Notes under the pieces: model-generated
The model's database searches: none
The model's input: the letters and a program-made list of their open reading frames with translations, nothing else
Told to the model about the DNA's origin: nothing
Part shown: one piece after another, positions 16,595 through 25,868 of the stretch
Layout: each line of letters begins with the position of its first letter
How positions within the stretch are numbered: position 1 is the first letter of the stretch
Assembly (NCBI GenBank): GCA_964653235.1
Contig: CAZZCP010000003.1
Location: 1-64,000, forward strand
DNA length: 64,000 nucleotides
Direction of reading: 5' to 3'
Origin: CAZZCP01 sp964653235
Lineage (GTDB): Bacteria > Bdellovibrionota > Bdellovibrionia > Bdellovibrionales > UBA840
Made by a program: the position numbers and the translations under genes

Positions 16595-18296
16595 GCAGAC
16601 TGTGAAATCTTTGATATTCGCCCCCTTTTGAGACGAGTTCTTGATGAGCGCCTTGCTCAACAATTTCACCATTCTTTAGTACTAAAATGCGATCCGCCTT
16701 GGCTATGGTCGAGAGTCGGTGAGCAATCACAAAAACAGTGCGACCTTTCATTAGCTGATCAAGACCTTTTTGCACTTCAATTTCACTGGCAGAGTCCAAG
16801 GCACTGGTTGCCTCATCTAAAACTAAGATCGGGGCATCTTTATAGATCGCTCTGGCAATACTCACACGTTGTTTTTCTCCCCCAGAGAGTCTTGAGCCTC
16901 TTTCTCCAACAGAGCTTTTGTAGTTTTCTGGAAGCTTTGAGATAAAACTTTCGGCATTGGCCAGTTTTGCCGCTTCTTGCACAGATGCATTTCTTTTGGG
17001 ATCGCCCAAGCGAATATTGGCCTCAATACTGTCGTTAAACAAAAACACATCTTGAGTAACAAGACCAATATGTTCTCGTAGGTCATGAACTTTAAAATCG
17101 CGAATATCGGTACCGTCTATTGTGACTCTTCCTTCTTGAGGATCAAAAAAGCGTAGCAATAAATTCATCAAAGTAGATTTACCACTGCCACTTTCTCCAA
17201 CGAGAGCAATCATCGAACCTTTCTTCACTTCGAGGTTTATATTTTTTAAGACTTTGTCATTGTTATAACTAAAAGAAATATTCTCAAAAGAGATGCGATC
17301 AAAATCTTTCGGAAACTTTTTAGGCTTCACTGGCTCTTGTAAGACTTCATCAGAACGAATTACATCCAAAATTCGTGCTGTAGCAATCGCGCACTGTTGT
17401 AGTTTGATGTAAGCATCTTGCATTTTTTTTAGCGATGGGTTTAAGAAACCAACCCCAACGATAAAGCTCATAAAAATACCGACGGTCATCTGTCCGGCAG
17501 AGATACTGTATTGGGCGTAGATCAAAACAATAGCAAGAGCGATAGAGGTGATAAACTCAGAGACAGGACCAGAGATCTCTTCTCTTTTTAAAATGCTCTT
17601 TCTTGACTTTAAATATTGATCTGAGTTGATTCGCAGCTTTTCACGCATATAATCTTGTAGATTGAAAGACTGGATAATTCTCAGGCCATCGAGGCTTTCT
17701 TTGAGAATTTCAGTAAATTGCTCGAGAATATTCATTTGTTTGTGTGAGTGATGTCTTAGGCCTTTTGCCAGTTTTCGCAAAATACCAATGATTAGAGGAA
17801 GAGCAAAGAAGGCAAGAGAGGCCAAAACCCAGTTTTGGTAGAATAAGAAACCTATCAGAGCGGCTGCTGTGAGTGGTTCACGGATGACATCTCCTAAAAT
17901 ATAAAAACCGCGAATAATGATGTTTACATCGTTGAGAGTTTTGCTAAGCAAAGTAGAGCCACCACTTGTTTGTTGATTGTGGTAGCTCATCTTCAATTCA
18001 ATAAATTTTGCTTGTAGCTCTTTGCGAATTTGAACTAATATCTGCTCGGCAGTATATTTCATTAAGAAAAGATGAAAATAACGAGCAATTCCTCGAACAA
18101 AGTAAGTACCGATAAATAAGAGCGGCACGCCCCAGCGGTTGGCATCTTTTTGTGTTAAGTAGTCATCAAAGAGGCTTTCGGTAAAATAACTAACAGCAAG
18201 CGTAGTTGCTGACATAATGGCGCCAAAAAAAGCAATCCAAAATAGCTGCCATTTGTAGTGTTTGATGTAGTGCCAAAGCTTAAATAATTCTTTCAC
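16584..18296 (-). CDS. msbA: Lipid A/phospholipid exporter MsbA-like ABC protein
   Basis: Half-size ABC exporter that likely flips lipid A core across the inner membrane. About six membrane segments occupy residues 15-310. The nucleotide-binding domain has Walker A GESGSGKST (about 369), signature RLSGGEKQRVSIARAI (about 470), Walker B PILVLDEATSALD (about 490) and the switch histidine in VIAHRLSTI. The length of 570 is typical of MsbA (about 580). It lies 25 bases downstream of the PBP1A gene. Other homodimeric lipid or peptide exporters look alike, so the substrate is an inference from family and context. Confidence 0.8.
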   Translation of the reverse strand: MKELFKLWHYIKHYKWQLFWIAFFGAIMSATTLAVSYFTESLFDDYLTQKDANRWGVPLLFIGTYFVRGIARYFHLFLMKYTAEQILVQIRKELQAKFIELKMSYHNQQTSGGSTLLSKTLNDVNIIIRGFYILGDVIREPLTAAALIGFLFYQNWVLASLAFFALPLIIGILRKLAKGLRHHSHKQMNILEQFTEILKESLDGLRIIQSFNLQDYMREKLRINSDQYLKSRKSILKREEISGPVSEFITSIALAIVLIYAQYSISAGQMTVGIFMSFIVGVGFLNPSLKKMQDAYIKLQQCAIATARILDVIRSDEVLQEPVKPKKFPKDFDRISFENISFSYNNDKVLKNINLEVKKGSMIALVGESGSGKSTLMNLLLRFFDPQEGRVTIDGTDIRDFKVHDLREHIGLVTQDVFLFNDSIEANIRLGDPKRNASVQEAAKLANAESFISKLPENYKSSVGERGSRLSGGEKQRVSIARAIYKDAPILVLDEATSALDSASEIEVQKGLDQLMKGRTVFVIAHRLSTIAKADRILVLKNGEIVEQGAHQELVSKGGEYQRFHSLQNS

Positions 18297-18321
18297 TGCT
18301 TACGAAATACCAAGAATTTGC

Positions 18322-21102
18322 CTAGAAGGCGAGATCTTCTTTAAAGAACTCACGGCTATCTTGAAAATCCTCTTGGCCACTAACGGCATCTGGAGCGGTG
18401 CCTTCAAGAAAGCCCTGACGAACTACAGACTCTGAAGAGGCTGTGGCGAGTTTACCATTTTTGTTATCAATATTGGCAAAAACAATATCTCTAGGAAGGG
18501 GGAAGGCTTTTGGTGGTAGGCCTTTGTGTACATCTTTCATATAATCAACCCAAATCGGGAGAGCGGCTTTTCCTCCCGCTTCACCTCGTCCTAGACTTTT
18601 TTCGGTGTCAAAGCCAACCCAAACTCCCGAAGCAAAATTGGCGGTAAAGCCAACAAACCATGCATCATAAAAGCCATTGGTGGTTCCGGTTTTTCCAGCG
18701 GTCGGGCGCCCCAGTGCGCGAGCTTTTGCGCCTGTACCCTCTTGCACAACACCGGCAAGAAGTGAAGTCATTAAATAAGCTGTACGCGGATCAATCAGCT
18801 GCTTGGGATCTTTAAAGAAAAAAGGCGGATCTTTTCTTTTCTTGGCCTTGTATAATATTGGGTTTTCGTATTTAGGCACAGTGTTGAGCTCTTTCTTCTC
18901 TTGCTCTTGCTCTTCATCTGTTTCTGCCTGATCTTGATTTTCATCTGCATTGAGTTTGGCCTGAAGCTTTTCAAAGTAGGCTTTTCTTCTCTCTTCAAAT
19001 TCTTGTTCAATTGGGGCCAATTCGTTTTGAAAACGATCATCTAGTGAAATATTCTCTAACAAGACTTCTTCTCCAAGAGTGACTCGGTGAATGATTTTAG
19101 GGCTTATCTTTCTTCCCAGGTTTCCGATTTGGGCAAAGAGTTTTGTCATCTCGTAGAGAGTCACCGAGCTAGAACCCAAGCCCAAGGTTAAATCCATGTT
19201 GAGAGGACTAAAGACTCCAAGTCTTTTTGCATAATCGGCGACCCATGGAACCGTAACATCTTCTTGAATTTTAATTGTCGGGATATTTAAAGATTTTATC
19301 AGAGCATTTCGAAACAAAACATCACCGCGAAATTTCTCGGTGTAGTTGTGCGGTTTCCATTTTTTTATCGTCTTTCCACCACTGTCATCTTTTACCAGCT
19401 CCTCATAAACTAGGGGAGAGTCGACAATGATACTTGCTGGAGTATAGCCTTTATCAAGAGCAGACAAGTAAACGAGGGGCTTAAAAACCGAGCCTGTTTG
19501 GCGACCAGCTTGTATGCTTCGGTTGAACTCAGATCTTTCAAAATCATAGCCGCCGGTCATTGCAACGACTTCATGAGTTTGCATGTCGATACTTAAAAGA
19601 GCTGCTTCAGCAAGAGGTTCTTGCTCAAGTTGTACATCGACATAATTGTCAAACTCAGGCAATTCTTGAGGTCTTTTATAATTTTTACCCTCGCGACTTT
19701 TTAAAATCCTAAGTTTTTCGTTTACATTGGATGAGCGAAATACATCTGCGATGATGCGAACTTCAATGACATCTCCCTTGCTCAATGCCTCTGAGGGCTT
19801 ACGAATTTGTTTTTCCCATTCATATTTTTCAGGGTCGGGAGCATGGGCCCATTTCATGGTTTCAAAGTCAATTAAGCCCTTATTCTCGGCAAAGCGAACA
19901 TGCACGATGCCCCACCTATCATCGACCCGATCGACAATGGCTTTTACGATATCACCTTCGTTGATGTAGTCGGGAAGGTTTCTGGTATCTTTTTCTTTTT
20001 CCTTGTCGAGTTTTAATTCACCTGCGTCTTTCACGCTGCCATCGGGGTGAATGATTACAAAGGGCGCAGCTGTACTGATCGCATCATCACGAACCTGTTT
20101 GAGAAATTTTTTAATTTCTTCTTGATCTTGAATATTTTTGATTGCACCGCGAAAGCCCTGTCTTTTGTCAAGTTCTCTAAGACCGATCTCAACATAAGTG
20201 TTGGCAGCAAGTTGAGCTTTTTTATCTAAGCTAGTGAAAACTTTAATACCTTTGTCGAGCACATAACTTTCACCCAATTTTTCAACCAAATAGGTTCTTA
20301 GCATTTCTAAGAAATAAGGAGCAATCTCTTTGAAGTTTTCTTTTTGATAGACTTTTAAATCTTCTGCACCATAGGTCTTTGCTTGCTCTTCGCTAATAAA
20401 ACCTTCTTCAGCCATTCGATTTAGTACATAGAGCTGTCTGTCTTTGGCTCGTTTTGGGTGATAAATAGGAGCATAGCGCGAAGGCGCTTGCGGCAGACCA
20501 GCAAGAATCGCAGCCTCTTTTACATCGATCTGATCGACCGATTTGCGAAAATAAGCTTGAGAAGCTGCTTCAACGCCGTAGGCACCGTGGCCAAAGTAAA
20601 TCTGATTTAGGTAGAGATACAGGATTTCTTCTTTGCTAAGATTGTCTTCCATTTGATAGGCCAAGAAGGCTTCTTTGAGTTTTCGAATGTAGGTTTTTTC
20701 TGAGGAGAGCAGCAGAGACTTTGCTACCTGCTGGGTGATGGTCGAGCCGCCTTGCACCTTGCGGCCTGCTTTTATATTGGCAATCAAAGCGCGAAAGATC
20801 GCTGTGTAGTTGATTCCGCCATGTTCAAAGAAGCTCGAATCTTCGGCCGCAACAAAGGCCTGAATCAGATGCTTTGGCATTTTCTCAAAGGGAACCAAAA
20901 CCCGAATACCCTCTCGCTTGAATTGCCCGATCTCTTCATTGTTTCTGTCATAGACGCGGGCCACGACCAAAGGCTGGTAGTCTTCGACCGTTACGATTTC
21001 AGGCAAATTGTTGTAGATATAAACCAGGTAACCGGTGCCAGCGAGACCAAAAACCAAGGCGATTGCAAGAGAAATGTAGAGAACTTTTTTTAATTTTAAC
21101 AC
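18322..21102 (-). CDS. mrcA: Class A penicillin-binding protein 1A
   Basis: Bifunctional murein synthase anchored in the inner membrane (segment about residues 6-30). The GT51 glycosyltransferase domain has AAEDSSFFEHGG (85-96; catalytic Glu87), GGSTITQQVAKSLLL (118-132) and YLNQIYFGHGAYGVEAA. An OB-type insertion lies in the middle. The transpeptidase has the SxxK motif GSVFKP (near 538), SLN within IKSLNIPT and KTGTT near 804. A Lys/Glu/Gln-rich stretch (about 695-745) interrupts the transpeptidase domain and is unlike the usual sequence. At 926 residues it exceeds E. coli PBP1A (850). The start codon is GTG. An LpoB-like activator is encoded at 40252. Confidence 0.93.
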   Translation of the reverse strand: MLKLKKVLYISLAIALVFGLAGTGYLVYIYNNLPEIVTVEDYQPLVVARVYDRNNEEIGQFKREGIRVLVPFEKMPKHLIQAFVAAEDSSFFEHGGINYTAIFRALIANIKAGRKVQGGSTITQQVAKSLLLSSEKTYIRKLKEAFLAYQMEDNLSKEEILYLYLNQIYFGHGAYGVEAASQAYFRKSVDQIDVKEAAILAGLPQAPSRYAPIYHPKRAKDRQLYVLNRMAEEGFISEEQAKTYGAEDLKVYQKENFKEIAPYFLEMLRTYLVEKLGESYVLDKGIKVFTSLDKKAQLAANTYVEIGLRELDKRQGFRGAIKNIQDQEEIKKFLKQVRDDAISTAAPFVIIHPDGSVKDAGELKLDKEKEKDTRNLPDYINEGDIVKAIVDRVDDRWGIVHVRFAENKGLIDFETMKWAHAPDPEKYEWEKQIRKPSEALSKGDVIEVRIIADVFRSSNVNEKLRILKSREGKNYKRPQELPEFDNYVDVQLEQEPLAEAALLSIDMQTHEVVAMTGGYDFERSEFNRSIQAGRQTGSVFKPLVYLSALDKGYTPASIIVDSPLVYEELVKDDSGGKTIKKWKPHNYTEKFRGDVLFRNALIKSLNIPTIKIQEDVTVPWVADYAKRLGVFSPLNMDLTLGLGSSSVTLYEMTKLFAQIGNLGRKISPKIIHRVTLGEEVLLENISLDDRFQNELAPIEQEFEERRKAYFEKLQAKLNADENQDQAETDEEQEQEKKELNTVPKYENPILYKAKKRKDPPFFFKDPKQLIDPRTAYLMTSLLAGVVQEGTGAKARALGRPTAGKTGTTNGFYDAWFVGFTANFASGVWVGFDTEKSLGRGEAGGKAALPIWVDYMKDVHKGLPPKAFPLPRDIVFANIDNKNGKLATASSESVVRQGFLEGTAPDAVSGQEDFQDSREFFKEDLAF

Positions 21103-21159
21103 AAAGACATTTTAGTTGTTAAGCTCATGAGCAGGCAAGTCTTAATCTAATTTCTGTGT

Positions 21160-22773
21160 TTATCGACGACCAGAACCGCCTTCAGTGACTTCCCTTGCAT
21201 ATTCATCTTCGTCTTGGGCACAAATTTTATCAACCTTAGAATTTTTTTCTAGTTCTTTAATTGGACCACCATTCGAATCACAACAAGCAATTTTCTGACT
21301 TGTATGAAGGCTCTCTAAAGTTCCACCATCCAAAAAGCTTAGCACTTCTGCAAAGGCTTCAAAAGTCTCATCTTTGGGTGCACCTTGCGACTTGTTAAAT
21401 TCAAGTTGAAAAAAGGCGACGTTTTTGAGTTGCTCTGCCTGAAATTGCTGCTGTTGCTTTTGCTGAATGCTTTGTTGGTTTTGCTGCAAAAATTGTTGCA
21501 AAGATTGGTTTCTAGCCTGCAGCTCTTGTTGGGTTGTCGAAATATTTCGCAGGCCGGTTTCATAGGCTTGAGCAGCACGTCTTGCCGCCATCGCTTGCTC
21601 GGCATCGAGTCTACGAATCGCAGTTTGTAACTTTCGATTGGCCGATGCAATTTGGTTTTGTACATTGATTCTTTCAATGGCGATTTGCTCTAATTCTGTA
21701 AAGTAATTGTCTTGTGAGTCAGCGAGAGTATTTAAGGTTTTTCTCGCTCTTTGGCATCTTTTAAAGTCATTTTCTGCTTGGACATTGGCTCTGAGTTTGC
21801 GGCAGCGTTTGCTTTTTTTACGTTGAGACTTTGAAGCATGCCTGCATTGGTCGACTACATATGAGGTACGAAGGGCATCTTGAAGGCTGCGAACCGTGTA
21901 TTGTGCGCTCCGTTTTTGCTGGCGAATGGCATTTTGTACTTCAACTTGCTTGGTTCTTGCCTCTACTTCGCAAGATTCCAGTGCTTGTCGTCGATCTCTT
22001 TGCATTGCTCGAGCGGCCTGCAGCTCGCGGCTAGCCAAGACTTGAAGCTGTGTTTGCAGTTGATTGATTTCATCGATAAAATTGTCTGCATTTTCTTGCC
22101 GAGTCAGCTCTGCATTTAGGTTGGCTTCAATCAATTCATTTTCAACTGTTCTTAGACCATCTTGTAGGCCAATGATTTGTTGATTGAGGCTCGCCGCTTC
22201 GTCGATAAATGTTTGTTGTCTATCTGCACCTTCGTTTTGCAGATCAACAATGTCTTTTTCGATTTGTCGTACATTGTCTTGGGCATCATCAAAGGCTTCT
22301 TTGATTTGTTCAAAGTTTCCGGCTTTTAGCTTTTCGCAATCTTTGCCTCCTCTGCGTCGCTCGCTTCTTCTAAAACGTCCTTGACTTTGAGAGCATTTTC
22401 GGACGATTTCAAAGCAATTGGCTTTTCTACTAAATTCTGCACAATTTTTACGAGCTTCTGCAATTTCTTTTTTGGCTTCATTTATGGCTTTGGAGCATTC
22501 TTTGGGATCTTTGCGGTTGGCTCTTTGGTCTTCTCTCAATTGATTTTTGCATGTTCTCAAATCTTCATTAGCGTTTTCAAGTTTTGTTCTTTCATTAGAA
22601 CAATTGATAGGGTTGGCTGTACAAGAATAAGGATCATTATTATCGTTATTGCATGTTGTTTTTAGACATTCATTCAGTGCACTTTGGGCAGCATCACGAG
22701 CATCTGTGTCACACTCATCACCAAACGCATCCCCAGCACCCAAAAATAGAAACAAAAGCAAAAATCTGATCAT
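21160..22773 (-). CDS. Exported cysteine-rich coiled-coil protein
   Basis: A 537-residue protein with a signal peptide (residues 1-18, ending AFG) and many cysteines in the first 130 residues (for example CDTDARD, CLKTTC, SCTANPINCSNE). A very long Gln/Glu/Arg-rich coiled coil (about 130-445) follows, with a Gln-dense stretch around LQQFLQQNQQSIQQKQQQQ, then a C-terminal part containing a CC pair. No known domain is recognised. The cysteines suggest periplasmic disulfides. It lies 57 bases downstream of nothing co-directional except the 6S RNA gene, and its role is unknown. Confidence 0.65.
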   Translation of the reverse strand: MIRFLLLFLFLGAGDAFGDECDTDARDAAQSALNECLKTTCNNDNNDPYSCTANPINCSNERTKLENANEDLRTCKNQLREDQRANRKDPKECSKAINEAKKEIAEARKNCAEFSRKANCFEIVRKCSQSQGRFRRSERRRGGKDCEKLKAGNFEQIKEAFDDAQDNVRQIEKDIVDLQNEGADRQQTFIDEAASLNQQIIGLQDGLRTVENELIEANLNAELTRQENADNFIDEINQLQTQLQVLASRELQAARAMQRDRRQALESCEVEARTKQVEVQNAIRQQKRSAQYTVRSLQDALRTSYVVDQCRHASKSQRKKSKRCRKLRANVQAENDFKRCQRARKTLNTLADSQDNYFTELEQIAIERINVQNQIASANRKLQTAIRRLDAEQAMAARRAAQAYETGLRNISTTQQELQARNQSLQQFLQQNQQSIQQKQQQQFQAEQLKNVAFFQLEFNKSQGAPKDETFEAFAEVLSFLDGGTLESLHTSQKIACCDSNGGPIKELEKNSKVDKICAQDEDEYAREVTEGGSGRR

Positions 22774-22877
22774 ACTACTGTATCGGTTTGATGCGCTGGA
22801 AATTTAAGAGAAAAAAGGACTCAGATCAAAATTGGCAAGGCTAGAGAGCATTTGCCGCAGAAAAAAGGCAAAAAAAA

Positions 22878-23055
22878 GGTTTCTTCCCCGACTTTGCCAC
22901 CACGGTGATTAAAACCTATGGATTAAGGTGGGTAACCATTGTAGCGACTTTAGGCTTCCCGATCAGCGTCGGGCTTGCTCACCATCACCAGGGACGGCCC
23001 CCGTTTCGTTTACTTGTAAGGTTTTAATTCATACAAGCAAAGTCAGTTCGAAACC
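22878..23055 (-). ncRNA. ssrS: 6S RNA
   Basis: The minus strand reads GGTGAGCAAGCCCGA, a loop, then TCGGGAAGCCTAAAG, matching the conserved apical stem of E. coli 6S RNA (GGTGAGCATGCTCGG ... CCGAGAAGCCTTAAA). The two ends close by pairing: GGTTTC with GAAACC (23055-23050 with 22883-22878) and GACTTTGC with GCAAAGTC (23044-23037 with 22897-22890). A run of seven T follows the 3' end (22877-22871). The size of about 178 bases fits the family (about 184). 6S RNA binds the housekeeping RNA polymerase holoenzyme and represses transcription in slow growth. Confidence 0.88.
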
Positions 23056-23063
23056 ATGTAACT

Positions 23064-23092
23064 ACACTATCAAAATCTTTTTTTATTTTCAA
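23064..23092 (-). promoter_or_regulatory. Probable promoter of the 6S RNA gene
   Basis: On the minus strand, TTGAAA (23092-23087) and TAGTGT (23069-23064) are separated by exactly 17 bases. They are placed so that transcription would begin near 23055, the outer end of the closing stem. The -35 box is five of six; the -10 box is weak. Confidence 0.45.
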
Positions 23093-23271
23093 TGCCCAAG
23101 CGCGCTTTCTCTCTTAAGGACAAGAATTTCGCAGCCATTTAAAAAACTTTTTGGTTCGAAAAAAATGCTGGAATATTAAATATTTCGAGAAGAAACAAAA
23201 AGCTCTAGAAGAGAAAAACTGGTGATTTGTCCCATTAAGAAACGCGCATTTTTTCCGATTTCTATTGACAT

Positions 23272-23487
23272 ATGAGCTGGCAAGAAATTGATTTTTTATT
23301 TCCTTTTATGGTGTTTTTTTACGGCGCGCTGATGTGCGCAGTGTTCTACAATCCCTTTTTAATGAAGCTTGCCGAAGAGCGGGTGCCACATCAAGTCTTG
23401 CAGCAATTTAAATCTCACCGCGCCCTGGCTGGTTTTTGCTTGGTGCTCGGATCTTTGTGGTCGCTGCAAAATTTGTGGCTTGGCTAA
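23272..23487 (+). CDS. Small predicted membrane protein
   Basis: A 71-residue protein with two hydrophobic segments (about residues 8-28 and 48-68) joined by a charged loop, KLAEERVPHQVLQQFKSHRA. The composition is sensible for a small inner-membrane protein. There is no clear ribosome site before the ATG, and no family is recognised. It lies between the 6S RNA promoter and the RAYT gene on the plus strand. Confidence 0.45.
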   Translation: MSWQEIDFLFPFMVFFYGALMCAVFYNPFLMKLAEERVPHQVLQQFKSHRALAGFCLVLGSLWSLQNLWLG

Positions 23488-23542
23488 CTGCCACAACACT
23501 TGCGATTTATGGCTTTTTGTTCTACCTTCGCCCCACCCAGAG

Positions 23543-24076
23543 ATGAGAAAACAACAAAACCTATTCTCCAAACCAAGAACCGAACATGGCGGCTCACTAC
23601 CCAATCCGCAAAAAACCAAGCGCCCGCTGGGTCGCAAGTTCGGAATGCACCTAGTGTTGAGAAGCTCACATGCTCATGGCCCGTGGAACTTTAGAAGATA
23701 CAAAGACGAAATCGATCAAAGCTTAAATAAATTCGCTAACAAACACCACATTCTCATTCTCAAATGTGCCAATGTTGGCAATCACATCCATCTCTATATC
23801 AAAATTAGCAGCCGCAAAGCCTATAGATCCTTTATCAGAGCCATTACATCGAGCATTCGCAGCATCGTCACGGGCTTCTCAAGGTGGCGTCCAGCGCCAG
23901 AGAAATTTCGATTTTGGAACCAAAGACCCTTCTCGCGCGTCATACAAAGCCATAAAGAAAAGAAAGTTCTTCTTCGATACATTGTCTATAATATTTTAGA
24001 ATCTTTGGGAGTCCCTCGCAAAGATCGTAAAAGTCTCTATTTTAAGCTCTTTCACCCCATTCAGAACACGACATGA
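23543..24076 (+). CDS. RAYT-type (Y1/HUH) transposase-like protein
   Basis: REP-associated tyrosine transposase family. The start at 23543 is chosen because the homology-like part begins there; the longer open frame upstream runs against the preceding small gene. Features: GMHLVLRSSHAHGPW near residue 34, the HUH metal motif in CANVGNHIHLYI (near residue 80), and the catalytic tyrosine in LLRYIVYN near residue 145. The length of 177 fits single-domain RAYTs. Such proteins usually sit singly beside palindromic repeats, and a hairpin follows 12 bases after the stop (24088-24108). No inverted terminal repeats or target duplication are seen. Confidence 0.75.
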   Translation: MRKQQNLFSKPRTEHGGSLPNPQKTKRPLGRKFGMHLVLRSSHAHGPWNFRRYKDEIDQSLNKFANKHHILILKCANVGNHIHLYIKISSRKAYRSFIRAITSSIRSIVTGFSRWRPAPEKFRFWNQRPFSRVIQSHKEKKVLLRYIVYNILESLGVPRKDRKSLYFKLFHPIQNTT

Positions 24077-24087
24077 TTTGACCGCTA

Positions 24088-24108
24088 CAAGAGTAAAAGA
24101 TACTCTTG
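24088..24108. repeat. Perfect palindrome after the RAYT gene
   Basis: CAAGAGTA (24088-24095) and TACTCTTG (24101-24108) form an eight-base-pair stem with loop AAAGA. It may be a REP-like substrate of the adjacent RAYT, or simply a weak terminator; no T-run follows on either strand. It lies between the RAYT stop and the xseA start. Confidence 0.4.
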
Positions 24109-24113
24109 CGCCC

Positions 24114-25653
24114 ATGAGTCGTAAACAGCCGCCCGCTTGGATGCAGCCCGAGCTTCGATTGCAACAGCCNNNNNNNNNNACAGCAGAAGCAGCCACAACC
24201 GCCGCAAAAAAAGCAGCAACAACTGCAGCCACAACCGCCGCAAAAAAAGCAAGAAAAGCTAAAAAAGCAACAGCAAGACGATAAGCCACGCGAGCAAGCA
24301 AATCAGCTCAAGCCGCCGCCGAGCAACCTGCAAGAGCCCAAAGCACTCAGCATTACGGCGCTCACAAAAGCCATTCAGAATAAGCTTGAAAATTCTTTTT
24401 CGCAGGTTTGGGTGCAGGGTGAGATCTCGAATTTCACGGCGCACTCAAGCGGTCACTACTATTTTAGCCTCAAAGATGCAAATTCGCAGATCATGGCGGT
24501 GATGTTTCGCGGGCAAAATGCTAAGCTCAAGTTTAAGCCCGAAACGGGAATGGAAGTGATTGTTAAAGCCAAACTGAGTGTCTATGTTCCTAGAGGAAAC
24601 TACCAACTGGTTTGTGAAAGCATGGAGCCTGTGGGGGCCGGCGCCCTACAAAAGGCCTTCGAACAACTCAAAGCCAAACTCAAACAAGAGGGGCTCTTTG
24701 ACCTGTCTCGAAAAAAAACTCTGCCCCCCTACCCACAAAGAATTGCGATTATTACCTCGCCCACTGGAGCTGCCATTCAAGACATGCTGAATGTTTTGAG
24801 AAGAAGATTTAAAGGTCTAGAGATTCACCTTGCCCCATGCAAGGTTCAAGGGGAACAAGCTCCACAAGAACTCATACAAGCCATTGACTTAATTGAAGAA
24901 GTTCAAAACTATGATATATTGATCATTGGCCGAGGTGGGGGCTCTCAAGAAGACCTGTGGGCCTTTAATGACGAAAAATTGGCAAGAAGAATTGCTGCTT
25001 GCAAGATACCCGTTGTCTCAGCTGTGGGGCATGAGATTGATTTTAGTATTTGTGATTTTGTGGCCGATTTAAGGGCGCCAACGCCATCGGCAGCGGCCGA
25101 GCTTATCGTTAAAAATCGAGCCGAACTTTTGCACCAGCTACAAAAAATCCAGAACCTGTTGGCAAACCAGATTGAGCAAAACTTAAAAATGAAAAAACAG
25201 CAGCTGCTAACCCTGAAAAAGTCTTTGATTAGCCCAGAGCAAGTCTTGCAAATGAAGGCGCAAAGACTCGATGATCTCACGAGTCGACTTGAGACTTCGA
25301 GCCGAGCAAAGTTAGAGCGCAGCAAGCAAGCCTTAAAATTTCTACGACAGAAGCTTCCTCACCCCAAAGAATTGCTGAGCCAACTCAAGCTTCGCCACGA
25401 AAACCTGCAGCAGAAGCTAGCCAAAGAAATACAGCTGCATCTTCAGAACAAGCAAAATCGTCTTAAAGAATCGGCCGCTCTTTTAAATAGCCTCTCTCCC
25501 CTTGCGGTTCTCGACAGAGGCTATTCAATTACCAAATACAAATCTAAATTAGTTCGATCGGCCAAAGAGATACAAAAGGGCGAGAAGCTGGAACTACAGT
25601 TCTCAAAAGGTTCAGCCAAAGTAATCGTTGAAAGTAAAAGGGAGAATTCATGA
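24114..25653 (+). CDS. xseA: Exonuclease VII large subunit, with Gln-rich N-terminal extension
   Basis: Catalytic subunit of exonuclease VII, which trims single-stranded DNA ends. The core starts at LSITALTKAIQNKLE and has the OB fold (VWVQGEISNFTAHSSGHYYF), then RIAIITSPTGAAIQDML, IIGRGGGSQEDLWAFND and VVSAVGHEIDFSICDFVADLRAPTPSAAAE, all canonical, followed by a coiled coil and the C-terminal LDRGYSI segment. Unusually, about 90 residues of Gln/Pro/Lys-rich sequence with a 12-residue repeat precede the OB fold. A 10-N gap at 24170-24179 falls in that repeat. The frame upstream (ATG 24114) and downstream of the gap differ, so the true gap length is not 10. The start is therefore provisional. 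Confidence 0.85.
24170..24179. other. Assembly gap (10 N) inside the xseA repeat
   Basis: Placeholder N bases. The reading frame before and after fits only if the real length is not a multiple of three away from 12, so the number of repeat copies is unresolved. Confidence 0.95.
24190..24251 (+). repeat. 36-bp tandem repeat encoding QPQPPQKKQ units
   Basis: Two nearly identical copies of a unit beginning CAGCCACAACCGCCGC lie at 24190-24215 and 24226-24251, a period of 36 bases (12 residues). They lie next to the N gap, which probably hides more copies. They encode the low-complexity N-terminal tail of XseA. Confidence 0.8.
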
Positions 25654-25868
25654 GTTTAGAGAAAAAAATGGAAAGACTCGAAGAGATTGTGCATAAAATG
25701 GAAAAAGGAGATTTGGTGCTTGAAGATTCTTTGAAGTTTTTTGAAGAAGGTGTAAAAATCACTCGTGAGTGCAGTGAAGAGTTACAAGCTGCTGAAAAAA
25801 AAGTTCAGTTGCTCTTGGGTAAAAACCCAGATGGCACAGCAAATACCGAGGACTTTGAAATAGAATGA
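25650..25868 (+). CDS. xseB: Exonuclease VII small subunit
   Basis: A 72-residue small subunit of exonuclease VII. It is helical with the family signature KMERLEEIVHKMEKGDLVLEDSLKFFEEGV (residues 6-35), in which LEDSLKFFEEG is near-invariant. It overlaps the xseA stop by four bases (ATGA) and is followed by ispA with another four-base overlap. The xseA-xseB-ispA order is common in bacteria. Confidence 0.95.
   Translation: MSLEKKMERLEEIVHKMEKGDLVLEDSLKFFEEGVKITRECSEELQAAEKKVQLLLGKNPDGTANTEDFEIE

Noticed and set aside
23369..23542. Longer N-terminus of the RAYT frame
   Set aside because: It overlaps the small membrane-protein gene and is a Cys-rich, unlikely sequence; the family-like part starts after 23543.
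24078..24284. TTG-start frame ending Ala/Lys-rich after the 10-N gap
   Set aside because: After the gap this frame is a shadow of xseA; the real frame gives the Gln/Pro/Lys repeat and continues into the OB fold.
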